From JBBROS01 sp963792675 (lineage in GTDB: Bacteria > Pseudomonadota > Alphaproteobacteria > Acetobacterales > Acetobacteraceae): DNA of 64,000 bases. Under the pieces are notes generated by a model. That model was not told where the DNA came from and made no database searches. It saw nothing but the letters and a program-made list of their open reading frames with translations. The DNA is taken from positions 1 to 64,000 of the forward strand of contig CAWBWT010000001.1 in the NCBI GenBank assembly GCA_963792675.1. The letters run 5' to 3'. Both the position numbers and the translations under genes were made by a program. Positions 34,478 to 43,400 of the stretch are shown here, in pieces. How positions within the stretch are numbered: position 1 is the first letter of the stretch; every line of letters starts with the position of its first letter.

Positions 34478-36907
34478 TCAGGCGAACAGAATGTTGGCGG
34501 GGATGAGGACCGCGCCGTTGGTCATCTTGATCACGTCGTGGATAGCGCCGGAGCCCGAGTTGGCGATCCAGGTGGTGGTGTCCACCTGGACCAGCGTGGC
34601 CCCACTGCCATAGCCCCTCAGTTCGAGGAAGTCGCCGGCGGTCAGGCTTGGCGTAAAGTTGGTGATAATGTCGCCGCTCGACGTACCGGCATGCAGCACG
34701 AACAGGTTACGCGTGGGGCCGCCGGTCAGCGTCGTGCCGGCCGTCGTGCCGCCATCGATCGTGACCGGATTGACCGCTGTCACGAAAGCCAGCGTCGGGT
34801 TGCTGGCCAGCGTCGCCGGGCCGATTACCGACGACGTGGTGAAGCTCTGGCTGCCGTTCGAATACAGCGTTAGACCGGCCGCCTTAGTCACCCCGTCCGC
34901 TGTGATGCTGTCGACATACAAGTTGCGCTTGGTGGCCGCGTTGGTGTCATGGAGTAAGTCGACGGTCACTTTGTGCGACCCGGCCCCGAACGCGCCGAGC
35001 ACATTGAAGACTTGGGTCTGGCCAGCGGCGTGCGATGCAGTCGCGGTCAGGATGCCGCCGATCTGGATGCCGTCCACCGCAATGGTGAACTGCGCGTCGC
35101 CTTCATAGGCGTCTTCGGAGACGCTGACCGCGATGCTGCTGCCTGAGCCGAGGGTCGTGGGAGCCGCAGTGGCGACGCTGATGACCGGTGTCGTGACTGC
35201 CGGCACGGTGTTGACCGGCGTCACAGGGGCCGGGCTGCTGTTGACCGGGTTCGTGACCGGCGGGACGGCGGTGACCCCGGTGTTGACTGGCGTCCCGGGG
35301 GCCGGGCTGCTGTCGACCGGGCTCGTGACCGGCGGGACGGCGGTGACCCCGGTGTTGACTGGCGTCCCGGGGGCCGGGCTGCTGTCGACCGGGCTCGTGA
35401 CCGGCGGCGCGGCGATGACCCCGGTGTTGGCTGGCGTCATGAGGGCCGGGCTGCTGTTGACCGGGGTGGTGACTGGCGGCACGGCGGTGACCCCGGTGTT
35501 GACTGGCGTCCCGGGGGCCGGGCTGCTGTCGACCGGGGTCGTGACCGGCGGCACGGCGGTGACCCCGGTGTTGATTGGCGTCCCAGGGGCCGAGCTGCTG
35601 TTGACCGGCGTCCCGGGGGCCGGGCTGCTGTTGGCCGGGGTCGCGACCGGTGGCACGGCTATGATCGATGTTCCTGGGACCGGGGTGACGACGGCCGGGA
35701 TCGTGCTGCCAACCGGCGACACCTCGATGATCAGCGGGTCGGTCCCCAATGCCACGTTCACCGAGTTGACGTTCTGGTAGGTGGCGATCGCCGTGGTCCC
35801 CGCGACCGGGTCGAACACCTTGACGTTGTAGGTGCCGCCGAGGGCGACGGTCGCGTTCTGCGCAGCGACGCCGCTCGCTTGGCCGGTCGCAGCATTGTAA
35901 AATTGTGGCTCGTACCAGAGCGCGACGTCATAGCTGCCGTTCAACTTGGCGAACGCGCTACTAAATGTGTTGTCGGTAGTCACGCCACTCACGGTGTAGT
36001 TGAGGGCCGTGGGCGCGAACGTGGCCGCATTGCTGCCGGTATCCGCCAGGATGGTGGTCATGTTGTGCACGTCAACCGCCGACTGCTTAGCAGTGCCGTC
36101 GTTGGTGAACATGCCGTAATGGTTCTCGGAATACGGCGCGCCGGTGTCGAAGCCGTTATCCTCGAGCTGGTAGATGTAGGTCTTGGCGATGCCCTTCGAC
36201 GCGTTCTCCAGCAGGGTGTCCATGATCCACTTGGCTTGGACGTCCTGGGTCACGCCTGAATTGCCGTCGAAATCCGTGTAGTTGCCGGTTTCGGTCATCA
36301 TCACCGGCTTGCCGGTGACCGTGGTGATGCTGGTGCGGGCGTAGTCCAGCATGTAGTACGGCGGCACGCCCTGGCCGGCATAGCCGTGCACGTTGCCGTA
36401 GTCGGCGAATTGGCTGATGTCGCCGAAGCCGGTGACGCTGCCGCCTACGCTCAGCGAAAAGCCGAGCACGCTCACGCCGCTCAGCCGGGCATCGGAATGC
36501 ACGGCGGTGTAGAGATCCTTTTGCAAAGCAATTGCGGCGTTGACGCCGCTCTGCCCGTTATAATTGGCAAGCGGGTCGGTGTTGATCTCGTTCGGACCCT
36601 CGACGGTGCGCACATAGGGGGCAATGCTGTCGATCATGCTCATGTCGCTGGCGAGATTGATCGCGGCCCCGTGGTTCACGAACGGAACGACGTCGAACTT
36701 GATGCCCCGCTGGCCGAGCGAGGTGTAGGTGCTCAGCGTTCCGGCCTGGTCGTAGGGCGCAAGCACGCGCATGTTATCGATGCCGAGATACCGCATCTGT
36801 CCGATAACGTCGGACTTGGCATAGGTCGAACCGGCTTGATCGATATGCGCGTTGACGCCGATCGACTCGATGAAGTCGCTGGCGCGCATCGTCGTTCCTG
36901 ACATCAT
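34478..36907 (-). CDS. Secreted clan-A glycoside hydrolase with Pro-rich repeats and CBM
   Basis: 809 residues, one intact frame. Residues 1-290 form a TIM-barrel hydrolase (IGVNAHIDQAGSTYAKSDVI): acid/base Glu107 in VEGPNEIN and nucleophile Glu206 in MMTETGNY match clan GH-A (GH5/GH39-like). A beta domain (290-400) is followed by about eight proline-rich 24-residue repeats, then a CBM36/60-like xylan-binding module (SEDAYEGDAQFTIAVDGIQI) and a C-terminal region like those of type I-secreted proteins (GDIITNFTPSLTAGDFLEL). No signal peptide is visible, so type I export is more likely than the neighbouring T2SS. The sugar substrate cannot be told. Its upstream region is AT-rich. Confidence 0.7.
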   Translation of the reverse strand: MMSGTTMRASDFIESIGVNAHIDQAGSTYAKSDVIGQMRYLGIDNMRVLAPYDQAGTLSTYTSLGQRGIKFDVVPFVNHGAAINLASDMSMIDSIAPYVRTVEGPNEINTDPLANYNGQSGVNAAIALQKDLYTAVHSDARLSGVSVLGFSLSVGGSVTGFGDISQFADYGNVHGYAGQGVPPYYMLDYARTSITTVTGKPVMMTETGNYTDFDGNSGVTQDVQAKWIMDTLLENASKGIAKTYIYQLEDNGFDTGAPYSENHYGMFTNDGTAKQSAVDVHNMTTILADTGSNAATFAPTALNYTVSGVTTDNTFSSAFAKLNGSYDVALWYEPQFYNAATGQASGVAAQNATVALGGTYNVKVFDPVAGTTAIATYQNVNSVNVALGTDPLIIEVSPVGSTIPAVVTPVPGTSIIAVPPVATPANSSPAPGTPVNSSSAPGTPINTGVTAVPPVTTPVDSSPAPGTPVNTGVTAVPPVTTPVNSSPALMTPANTGVIAAPPVTSPVDSSPAPGTPVNTGVTAVPPVTSPVDSSPAPGTPVNTGVTAVPPVTNPVNSSPAPVTPVNTVPAVTTPVISVATAAPTTLGSGSSIAVSVSEDAYEGDAQFTIAVDGIQIGGILTATASHAAGQTQVFNVLGAFGAGSHKVTVDLLHDTNAATKRNLYVDSITADGVTKAAGLTLYSNGSQSFTTSSVIGPATLASNPTLAFVTAVNPVTIDGGTTAGTTLTGGPTRNLFVLHAGTSSGDIITNFTPSLTAGDFLELRGYGSGATLVQVDTTTWIANSGSGAIHDVIKMTNGAVLIPANILFA
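35210..35665 (-). repeat. 72-bp tandem repeat encoding Pro-rich linker
   Basis: Imperfect 72-bp units each encode a 24-residue block of the type PVNTGVTAVPPVTTP followed by VDSSPAPGT. About six full and several partial units are present, differing at a few codons. It forms the linker between the catalytic and carbohydrate-binding parts of the hydrolase. Confidence 0.85.
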
Positions 36908-37500
36908 CTATGTTCCCGGATGAGTGAAATTCGGGATTAAGCGATTAAAATTTATGTTGCAACGACCACCCCAATGGCGACGACAACGAAGCGGAAGCAA
37001 CCCATGGGAAGCATTTCACAGGACTATTCTAATGTGTATTATGTTCCGAGAACGACACGTATATATCAATTCCTAGCATAAAGTTCTATGTATAATCTTC
37101 TTTTTGATTCGTAAATACATCTCAGTCGACTGCGACTAGATTCATGACTGCTTATCTGTATACGATACATCAGGTTAACGGTACCTCGCTGCGCTTTCTC
37201 CAAAGGGTCTTGTTTCAGGTTATATGTTTTAATGCAGATTAACCGGATGCTCTCAGGTGGAAAATATTATAAAAGATTTTATAAATTTTGCTTCGATTAT
37301 GTCTGGTCTATGTTGGAGACTGCGGTTGGTATGTGGGCGGATCCGGTTGCAGGTATAGCATGCGCTTATGATTTCAGTCTTGCCTGGCTACAGACCTATG
37401 CTGTTCAAGTGCTATCGCTTGTTAGCTGCTGTTTTATTACAACGGTTACCGAGCGGTATGGTGTGACGGTCACTTAGCCGGAATCTGTAATGAGGCAAAC
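36908..37500. promoter_or_regulatory. AT-rich region upstream of the glycoside hydrolase
   Basis: About 590 bp of clearly lower GC than the rest of the window, with stretches such as GAAAATATTATAAAAGATTT. An 81-codon frame at 37232-37477 (Tyr/Phe/Cys-rich) has no ribosome site and an odd composition, so I do not call it. It probably contains the hydrolase promoter and could be a target for a xenogeneic silencer. Confidence 0.4.
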
Positions 37501-37599
37501 CACCGCCGGTCCTTTTGGGGTCCGTTTGGATCGTCTTCATTGCTGGCGGGCATTGGGGTTGATCGGCATCCGGCGAGGTCTGGAATAATTCGCTCAGTC

Positions 37600-38110
37600 G
37601 GTCAGACCTTGAGGCTGGGCATGCGCGTCCGCAGCAACGCGAGCAGCGCCTAGTTCGGCGTTGCCCGTAGCAGGTGTAGACGAACCGTCATCTTCAAGAC
37701 CTCCATGCGCACAGCCATCTTGATCAAACGAACCCGCAGCCTTTCGAATTCAGCCACCCGCCAGCGCGAATGCCGCGGCATCAGTCTGCGCAGGATCCAC
37801 ATCAGCCAGTAAGCGCCGACGTGCAGGAACGGGCGGAACTGGTTGGCGGTGGCGCGGCGGCATGACGTGCGATCGGCCGTCAGATGGGTTTCCAGGCCCC
37901 TTGATGTGGTTCTCCGCCTGACCCGTCACGCAGTAGATGTCCTGCTAGAGGATGCGGTTGGAAACCACGCTGAGGCTGGTGACGACGAAGCGCGTGTGGG
38001 GCCCGCCCAACCTCGACGCGCGTCGCACCCTCGCACCGGACGCCATCCAGCCGCGCGATTAGACTAGCCGGCCGGTCTGGCGGCGTTCGCAACCGGAGAC
38101 CTCCATCGAT
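37600..38110 (-). pseudogene. IS1380-family transposase remnant
   Basis: Minus-strand reading recovers GQAENHIK, TADRTSC, ATANQFRPFLHVGAYWLM and FERLRVRLIKMAVRMEVLK, the C-terminal half of IS1380-family transposases, interrupted by several stops and frame changes. No ends are recognisable. DNA from 38110 to 38340 may be more of the same element, but I cannot align it. Confidence 0.65.
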
Positions 38111-38349
38111 GCGGCGAGCTGTTTCGCTTCGGCGACGCTCGATTCTGCGCCCGAGAAACTTCCGTGTATCGCACGATGCTTGCTCAAGTCCGGCCACCAT
38201 CCTGGACAAGGCGGTGATCATCAGCCGACTCGACAGTGAAGCGGCCGCCTCCCATGAACCATCGCCTCGATTGCGCTACTTGAGGCCACAACGGGCAAGC
38301 TGCTCAATCGAAATGAAGAACAAGTTTAGACTCTGCCTGCTGTGATGAG

Positions 38350-39798
38350 TCAGGTGGCCTCCTTGCCCGGGGACGCCACAGCGTCAGACCGTGACCATTG
38401 CTGCCTGCTTGGTCCTACGAACGTCGTGTCTTCAATGATCGGGAAGATCAACTCGACCGCGCAACCCGGCGCTGCATCGCCGATCACCAGCGTAAAGCCA
38501 TGACGGGTCGCCACCGCCGTCACCAAACTCAAGCCGAGACCGCTGCCGGGGGTCGTTCGGCTGCGCTCCATCCGATAGAAACGCTGCATCACCCGCTCTC
38601 GCTCGGCGGGCGGGATGCCGCCCCCTCGATCGGCGACGCGAATGTAGCCGTGCCTGCCCCGTCCCCCGGCCGAGATGCTGACGGTGGTGTCCACCGGCGC
38701 GTGCTTGATGGCGTTGTCGAGCAGGTTGCTGAGCGCCTCAATCAGCAGATCCCGGTCACCGAACAGCACCATGCCCGGCTCGGCAAAGACTTCGATGCGG
38801 ATGCCTTTCTCTTCGGCTATCGGGTCATACAACTCGGCCGCGTCCACGACCAGGGCGGCTGCTTCGATCGGCGTCGACCACTCCTCATGACGCCCGTGCT
38901 CGATCTCGCCAATGCGCAGGATGGTGGCGATAATCAGCAAGGCGTGGTCGATCGCGGCCAAACCCCGGTAGGTCGCGCGCTCGACCTCGTCCCAGGACCG
39001 GGCATCGCGCAAGTTCCGCTCCAAACCAGTCCGGGCGCGCGTGAGCGGTGTTCGCAGGTCATGGGCGATGTTGTCGCTCACACTCCGAACGTCCTCGATC
39101 AGCCGTTGCACGAAGGCGAGCATCTCGTTGACCGATCCGCACACCTTGTCGAGTTCGCCGCCCTTGCCGCCGACCGGAAGCCGCTCGTCGAGCCGACCTT
39201 GCAGAATGCGGTCCACCGCGGCGCTGATCTGCCCGATGCGGCCCTCCTCGCCCATCGTCAGGACGACGCCGCCCAGCAACGACAAGATGATCAGCGGCGC
39301 AAAGCTGATCACGAGCGCCCACACAACGATCTCCTGCAGCTCGTCGAGGTCGTCGGTATCGACGCCGATCACCAGCAGGCGGCCGTCGCGCAGCCAGGTC
39401 GCAACCGCGCGCACGGCTTCGGGCGGCGCGGACTTTTGCCCCCGATCGATCGAGGTGAACAGCGCGTCGTGCGGATGACCGTCCTGGATCAGATCGGGCG
39501 GCACGCGCAGCAGGTTTCCCGCCAGATGCTCGCCCGACGCATCGAACAAGCCGGCGTAATAGATCGTGTGGAGATCCTCGGCCAGCCAGTTGGTGAGCCG
39601 TTCGGCAGCTTGCTCGGTCTTGGCGGCCTTCAACAACTCCGTCTGGTGGACCGCTATGGCTTCCATCCGGTCGCGCTTGGCGGCCGTCGTCAGAAAATAG
39701 ATCAAGCTAAACAAGGCCAAGACCGTCAGCAGCAGACCGGCTGCGATCGTGAGGCTCCAGCGGATAAACCTGGTCTGGGTGATACGGTGATACAGCAT
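38350..39798 (-). CDS. Sensor histidine kinase
   Basis: 482 residues from ATG 39798, overlapping the regulator stop (TGATG). Layout: transmembrane helix at 14-36, periplasmic sensor (37-158), second helix (159-182), HAMP (183-235), HisKA with His246 in SDNIAHDLRTPLTRAR, and HATPase_c (SNLLDNAIKHAP, DRGGGIPP, GSGLGLSLV). It phosphorylates the response regulator encoded just upstream. The signal is unknown; the position gives no clear target beyond the nearby secreted enzymes. Confidence 0.9.
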   Translation of the reverse strand: MLYHRITQTRFIRWSLTIAAGLLLTVLALFSLIYFLTTAAKRDRMEAIAVHQTELLKAAKTEQAAERLTNWLAEDLHTIYYAGLFDASGEHLAGNLLRVPPDLIQDGHPHDALFTSIDRGQKSAPPEAVRAVATWLRDGRLLVIGVDTDDLDELQEIVVWALVISFAPLIILSLLGGVVLTMGEEGRIGQISAAVDRILQGRLDERLPVGGKGGELDKVCGSVNEMLAFVQRLIEDVRSVSDNIAHDLRTPLTRARTGLERNLRDARSWDEVERATYRGLAAIDHALLIIATILRIGEIEHGRHEEWSTPIEAAALVVDAAELYDPIAEEKGIRIEVFAEPGMVLFGDRDLLIEALSNLLDNAIKHAPVDTTVSISAGGRGRHGYIRVADRGGGIPPAERERVMQRFYRMERSRTTPGSGLGLSLVTAVATRHGFTLVIGDAAPGCAVELIFPIIEDTTFVGPSRQQWSRSDAVASPGKEAT

Positions 39799-40478
39799 CA
39801 AGCTTCCTGTTCGTACAGAACGAAACCGATGCCTCTGACATTGAACAGCATCTCGGTTTCGCCGGGACCGTGCAGTTTGCGGCGGAGCTTGCCAACGTGC
39901 ACGTCGACCAGGTTCGTGTTCGGCGTGAAGCGATACCTCCAAACGTCCGCGAACAGCATACTGCGGGTCACGATCTGACCGGCACGCCGCATCATGTATT
40001 CCAATAGCAGGAATTCGCGAGGCAGCAGCGGCACGTCTCGGTCGCCGCGCGAAGCGACGCGTCGCACCAAGTCGAGCTTCAGCGAACCGACCCGCAGCAC
40101 GGTTTCGCCTCCGAATACCTTGCGACGCAGCAGCGCCTCGACGCGCGCCTCGAGTTCAGCAAGTGCGAACGGCTTCCCAAGGTAATCGTCACCCCCCGCC
40201 TTCAGCCCGGCAATGCGGTGGTCGAGGCCGCTCAAGGCGCTCAAGACGATGGCCGGCGTTGCGACCCCGATGCTGCGCAGCGCACCGATCACTGCGAGGC
40301 CGTCCAGTCCGGGCAGCAGCCGATCGACGATCAGCACGTCGGCCGCGTTGTTTGACGCTGCCGCGAGGCCGTCCGACCCGGTCACGCACCACTCGACCGC
40401 GTAGCCGCGAGCGCCAAAGTATTGTCGGACCTGATCCGCCGTCTCCGTGTCATCCTCTATAATCAGCAGTCGGCTCAC
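39798..40478 (-). CDS. OmpR-family response regulator
   Basis: The start is placed at GTG 40478 (VSRLLIIEDDTETADQVRQY), with AGGA about 7 nt upstream, because the frame upstream shows no domain. The 226 residues comprise a receiver domain (acidic DD pair at 9-10, phospho-acceptor Asp52 in IVDRLLPG, Lys in DYLGKPF) and a winged-helix DNA-binding domain (LLPREFLLLEYMMRRAGQIV; RFTPNTNLVDVHVGKLRRKL). It forms an operon with the kinase. Confidence 0.9.
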   Translation of the reverse strand: MSRLLIIEDDTETADQVRQYFGARGYAVEWCVTGSDGLAAASNNAADVLIVDRLLPGLDGLAVIGALRSIGVATPAIVLSALSGLDHRIAGLKAGGDDYLGKPFALAELEARVEALLRRKVFGGETVLRVGSLKLDLVRRVASRGDRDVPLLPREFLLLEYMMRRAGQIVTRSMLFADVWRYRFTPNTNLVDVHVGKLRRKLHGPGETEMLFNVRGIGFVLYEQEA

Positions 40479-40978
40479 GGCGGGTCCTGTCGACGTTTGT
40501 GATATGCCCGCGAACCAGCTCGGCATCAGGCCGTGCAACGTCCCGCGCCAGGGATCATGCCATACGTTCGGTAAGCGGTCCAAGTCAACGGCGACCAGGT
40601 TTTGTGCGAGTTGCCGCCCCGATAAGGGGACCACCAATGGAGATTTAGGCCTCGTTCCAAAACCAGATCAACTCCGAATCCCGCGTGCGCTTTAGCGAGA
40701 AGAATGAGGCGCAACGTCTGACGCGCCGAACAAATGGTCAGCCGCGTGACAAAGCTCTCAGCATCGCATTATATTCTGTGGCACATACAGATCGCTGTGC
40801 TTTAGTTTTACTGTGTCATAAGTCGGGGTTGGGTTTGCTGTTGGCAGCATGGGCATCGATCGAGCGTCTTGGCGAGTGCGCGTGTGATGATGACGCGCAT
40901 GGTGGTGACGGACGTTGTGACGTGTCGTTCAGGCCGGATCGGGAGCGCCGAGAGGTCTGTAGCCGGCGGGTAGCGCAG
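40479..40978. other. Intergenic region upstream of the two-component system
   Basis: No supported gene. Part of it (about 40740-40830) is AT-richer, with TTATATTCTGTGGCACATAC, and could hold the promoter of the two-component operon. The right boundary is the left inverted repeat of the second IS3-family element. Confidence 0.3.
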
Positions 40979-41041
40979 TGACGTGAGCCCCTGAACTTCC
41001 GCCATTTTTGAGTAGAATCCGCCCGAGCAGGAGGCGGACGG

Positions 41042-41308
41042 ATGAGGAAGTCGAGGTTCAGCGAGGAGCAGATCATCGGCGTGCTGCGCGAGCACGAGGC
41101 TGGGATGCAGATCGCCGATGTGTGTCGCAAGCACGGCGTCAGTCCGGCGACGTTCTACCATTGGAAGGCCAAGTTCGGCGGGCTCGAGGTGTCCGAAGCG
41201 CGTCGGCTTCGAACCCTTGAGACGGAGAACGCGCGCCTTAAGAAACTGCTGGCCGAGGCGATGCTGGACAACGCCGTGCTGAAGGATGTGGCATCAAAAA
41301 AGTGGTGA
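41042..41308 (+). CDS. IS3-family OrfA
   Basis: 88 residues (MRKSRFSEEQIIGVLREHEA): HTH_Tnp_1 with IADVCRKHGVSPATFYHWKA, then a zipper (RRLRTLETENARLKKLLAEA). GAGGCGG lies upstream. It ends VASKKW at the slippery A6G run, from which -1 frameshifting would continue into orfB (KKVVTPAARR). Confidence 0.88.
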   Translation: MRKSRFSEEQIIGVLREHEAGMQIADVCRKHGVSPATFYHWKAKFGGLEVSEARRLRTLETENARLKKLLAEAMLDNAVLKDVASKKW

Positions 41309-42344
41309 CGCCCGCGGCACGGAGGAGCGCTGTGATGTCGGTGCGCGAGGCGCATGGGATCAGCGAGCGGCGGGCGGAGCAGCCCAAGGTTCCACCGACA
41401 CAGTCGGTAGAATGGCTGCGGAGGCGTGTGCACTCCTGGGCGCGGATCGTAGCACGGTCCGCTACCGATCGGTTCGGCCGGACGACAGCGCCTTGCGTGC
41501 TCGCCTGCGCAGCCTGGCCGCCGAGCGCCGACGGTTCGGCTATCGTCGGCTCGGCGTGCTGTTGGCCCGCGAAGGGCTGCGCCCGAACCATAAGAAGCTG
41601 CGGCGGCTCTACCGCGAAGAGCGGCTGCGAGTTCGCCGTCGCGGCGGGCGCAAGCGAGCGCTTGGAACGCGGGCGCCGATTGCGCTGCCCGACGCGGCGA
41701 ACCAGCGTTGGTCGTTGGATTTCGCGTCCGACATACTGGCCGATGGTCGTCGGTTTCGGATCCTCTGCGTGGTCGACGACTTCAGCCGCGAGTGCCTCGC
41801 GTTGGTAGCGGACACGTCGCTGTCCGGCACACGGGTTTCGCGAGAGCTGGACGTCCTTGTCGACCAACGCGGCCTGCCGGTGACGGTGGTGAGCGACAAC
41901 GGGACCGAGCTGACGAGCGTCGCGATCCTGCGCTGGTCGCAGCAGCGGACGGTGGGCTGGCACTACATCGAGCCCGGCAAGCCGCAGCAAAACGCGTTCG
42001 CCGAGAGCTTCATCGGCCGACTGCGCGACGAATGCCTGAACGAGACCATCTTCACCTCGCTGCGGCACGCGCGGTCCGTGCTGTCCTGCTGGCAACGCGA
42101 CTACAATGAGGTGCGGCCCCATTCGGCGTTGAACGGACGAACGCCCGGCTCGGTCAGCGTGCCGCCGTGCTCGCCGGGCTCAAGCCCGCTGCGCGTCGCC
42201 TGCGGCGATGGCCTACGGCCAAGCTTGACCCCGGCTGCGCGCGACGCCCTGGCGACCCATGGCCGGGACGGAGAAACGGCGATCGACCGAACCGAGAAAC
42301 ACCGTCACGATCGGCGTGACGGCAACCGCGGATTCTACTTTTGA
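41302..42344 (+). pseudogene. IS3-family OrfB (rve), disrupted by hairpin element
   Basis: Reads VTPAARRSAVMSVREAHGIS then ERRA in the slippage frame. A 50-nt hairpin insert (41377-41426) shifts the frame. The rest continues in the next frame as CALLGADRSTVRYRSVRPDD, with HTH_21 (RRFGYRRLGVLLAREGL) and the rve DDE core (NQRWSLDFASDIL; VVSDNGTELTS; KPQQNAFAESFIGRLRDECL). Removing the insert fuses ERRA to CALLGADRS, as in relatives. Otherwise the protein looks complete, so this element was probably active until the hairpin arrived. Confidence 0.85.
41377..41426 (+). repeat. Hairpin element copy 3 (AAGGTTCC family)
   Basis: A 50-nt insert in IS3 orfB. The outer stem is GCAGCC (41379-41384) with GGCTGC (41414-41419). 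Inside is CAAGGTTCC, a perfect inner stem ACCGAC/GTCGGT with an ACA loop, then AGAAT. The 5-mer CGGAG flanks it on both sides (41375-41379 and 41419-41423). Same plan as copies 1 and 2 in the IS256 gene 40 kb away; the stems are different but self-complementary. Confidence 0.78.
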
Positions 42345-42370
42345 CCGGAGGAAAGAAGGGGCTCACGTCA

Positions 42371-42644
42371 GATGCCGAGCAATTTTAGCCGCTGAACCAC
42401 TGCTTGCGGCCTTTAACCTCGATTTCCGCAAAATCGATGGGGTGGTCAGATCCGTTCATCACATCGTGCTACGCTCCCGCGGGCCGGCCATCGCCTGGCC
42501 AGCCGACAACAAGGTGTCGCTGACCTTACTGCCTTTATACATCCGTCTGGTCTGTGAGACGGGTATAAAGCCCACAAGCTAGGAAGAAGGTAGGCCGATG
42601 CCGCCCTTACCGGAGGTGATCGGAGCCCGCCTCGGGTGCCGCCG
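42371..42644. other. Intergenic region
   Basis: 274 bp between the second IS3 element and the ABC operon's 3' end. No gene or clear terminator is seen. Confidence 0.3.
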
Positions 42645-43400
42645 TCAGCCGTGCGGGCCGGGTCGCATCGGCAATACCACGGGGTGGCTGTCCGGGCCGG
42701 CTAGCACGCACACGTCCACGCCGTAGGCGTCGCGCAGCAGCGGCGGGGTCAGGACCTGCTCCGGACGGCCCAGACCGATGACCCGCCCCGACCGCATCAG
42801 CGCGATCCGGTCGGCAAACCGGGCCGCGGCGTTGAGGTCGTGCAGGACCGTCACCGTCGTCAGCCCGCGCCTCGTCGTGGCGGCGCGCAGCAGGCTCAGG
42901 ACGTCGAGCTGGTGGGCGATGTCGAGGGCGCTGGTCGGCTCGTCCAGCAGAAGCACGGCTGGATCGGCGGCCAGCACCTGCGCCAGGAACACGAGCTGCC
43001 GTTGTCCGCCGCTCAGCTCGCCGATGCGCCGCCGGGCCAGTTCGGCGACGCCCAACTCCGCCATGGCCGCCCGCGCCGCGGCCAGGTCGCGATCGCCGAC
43101 GCGGAACGTCAACGATTGCAGGCGGCCGAGCAGCACGACCTCGAACGCCGTCAGCGCCGCCCGCACCGTGTTGTCCTGCGGCATGTAGCCGATACCGGGC
43201 CGCGCGGTCTCGCCCGCATCCCAGGTCAACCGCCCGCCGCAGGACTGCACGCCCGCCATGGCCCGCAGCAGCGACGATTTGCCGGAGCCGTTGGCGCCCA
43301 GGATCGCCAGCACCTCGCCCGGCGCCGCGTCGAGCGACACCGCATCGACCGCGACGCGGCGGCCGTAGCGAACCGTGACGGCCTCGGCGTGCAGGGTCAT
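42645..43400 (-). CDS. ABC transporter ATP-binding protein (FecE/BtuD type)
   Basis: 251 residues from ATG 43400, overlapping the permease stop (ATGA). Walker A GANGSGKSS, Q-loop region GYMPQDNTV, signature LSGGQRQLVF, Walker B VLLLDEPTSALD and H-loop VTVLHDLNAAARF are all present. It energises import through the FecCD-type permease encoded upstream. The substrate class (iron siderophore, haem or cobalamin) follows from the family; the sequence does not choose among them. Confidence 0.9.
   Translation of the reverse strand: MTLHAEAVTVRYGRRVAVDAVSLDAAPGEVLAILGANGSGKSSLLRAMAGVQSCGGRLTWDAGETARPGIGYMPQDNTVRAALTAFEVVLLGRLQSLTFRVGDRDLAAARAAMAELGVAELARRRIGELSGGQRQLVFLAQVLAADPAVLLLDEPTSALDIAHQLDVLSLLRAATTRRGLTTVTVLHDLNAAARFADRIALMRSGRVIGLGRPEQVLTPPLLRDAYGVDVCVLAGPDSHPVVLPMRPGPHG

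Larger units (their letters stand above)
40979..42370 (+). mobile_element. IS3-family insertion sequence 2
   Basis: The ends share TGACGTGAGCCCCT at the outer edge and AGTAGAATCCGC about 25 bp further in; the left starts at 40979 and the right end, inverted, is at 42370. OrfA and orfB lie between, with an A-AAA-AAG slippery site at 41296-41302. I find no target duplication. A hairpin element has inserted into orfB. Confidence 0.8.

Noticed and set aside
37232..37477. 81-codon ORF in the AT-rich region
   Set aside because: No ribosome site, unusual Tyr/Cys-rich composition and no domain; better explained as chance in low-GC DNA.
40526..40714. Minus-strand frame upstream of the response regulator
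   Set aside because: No recognisable protein family, no ribosome site; probably non-coding or an old remnant.
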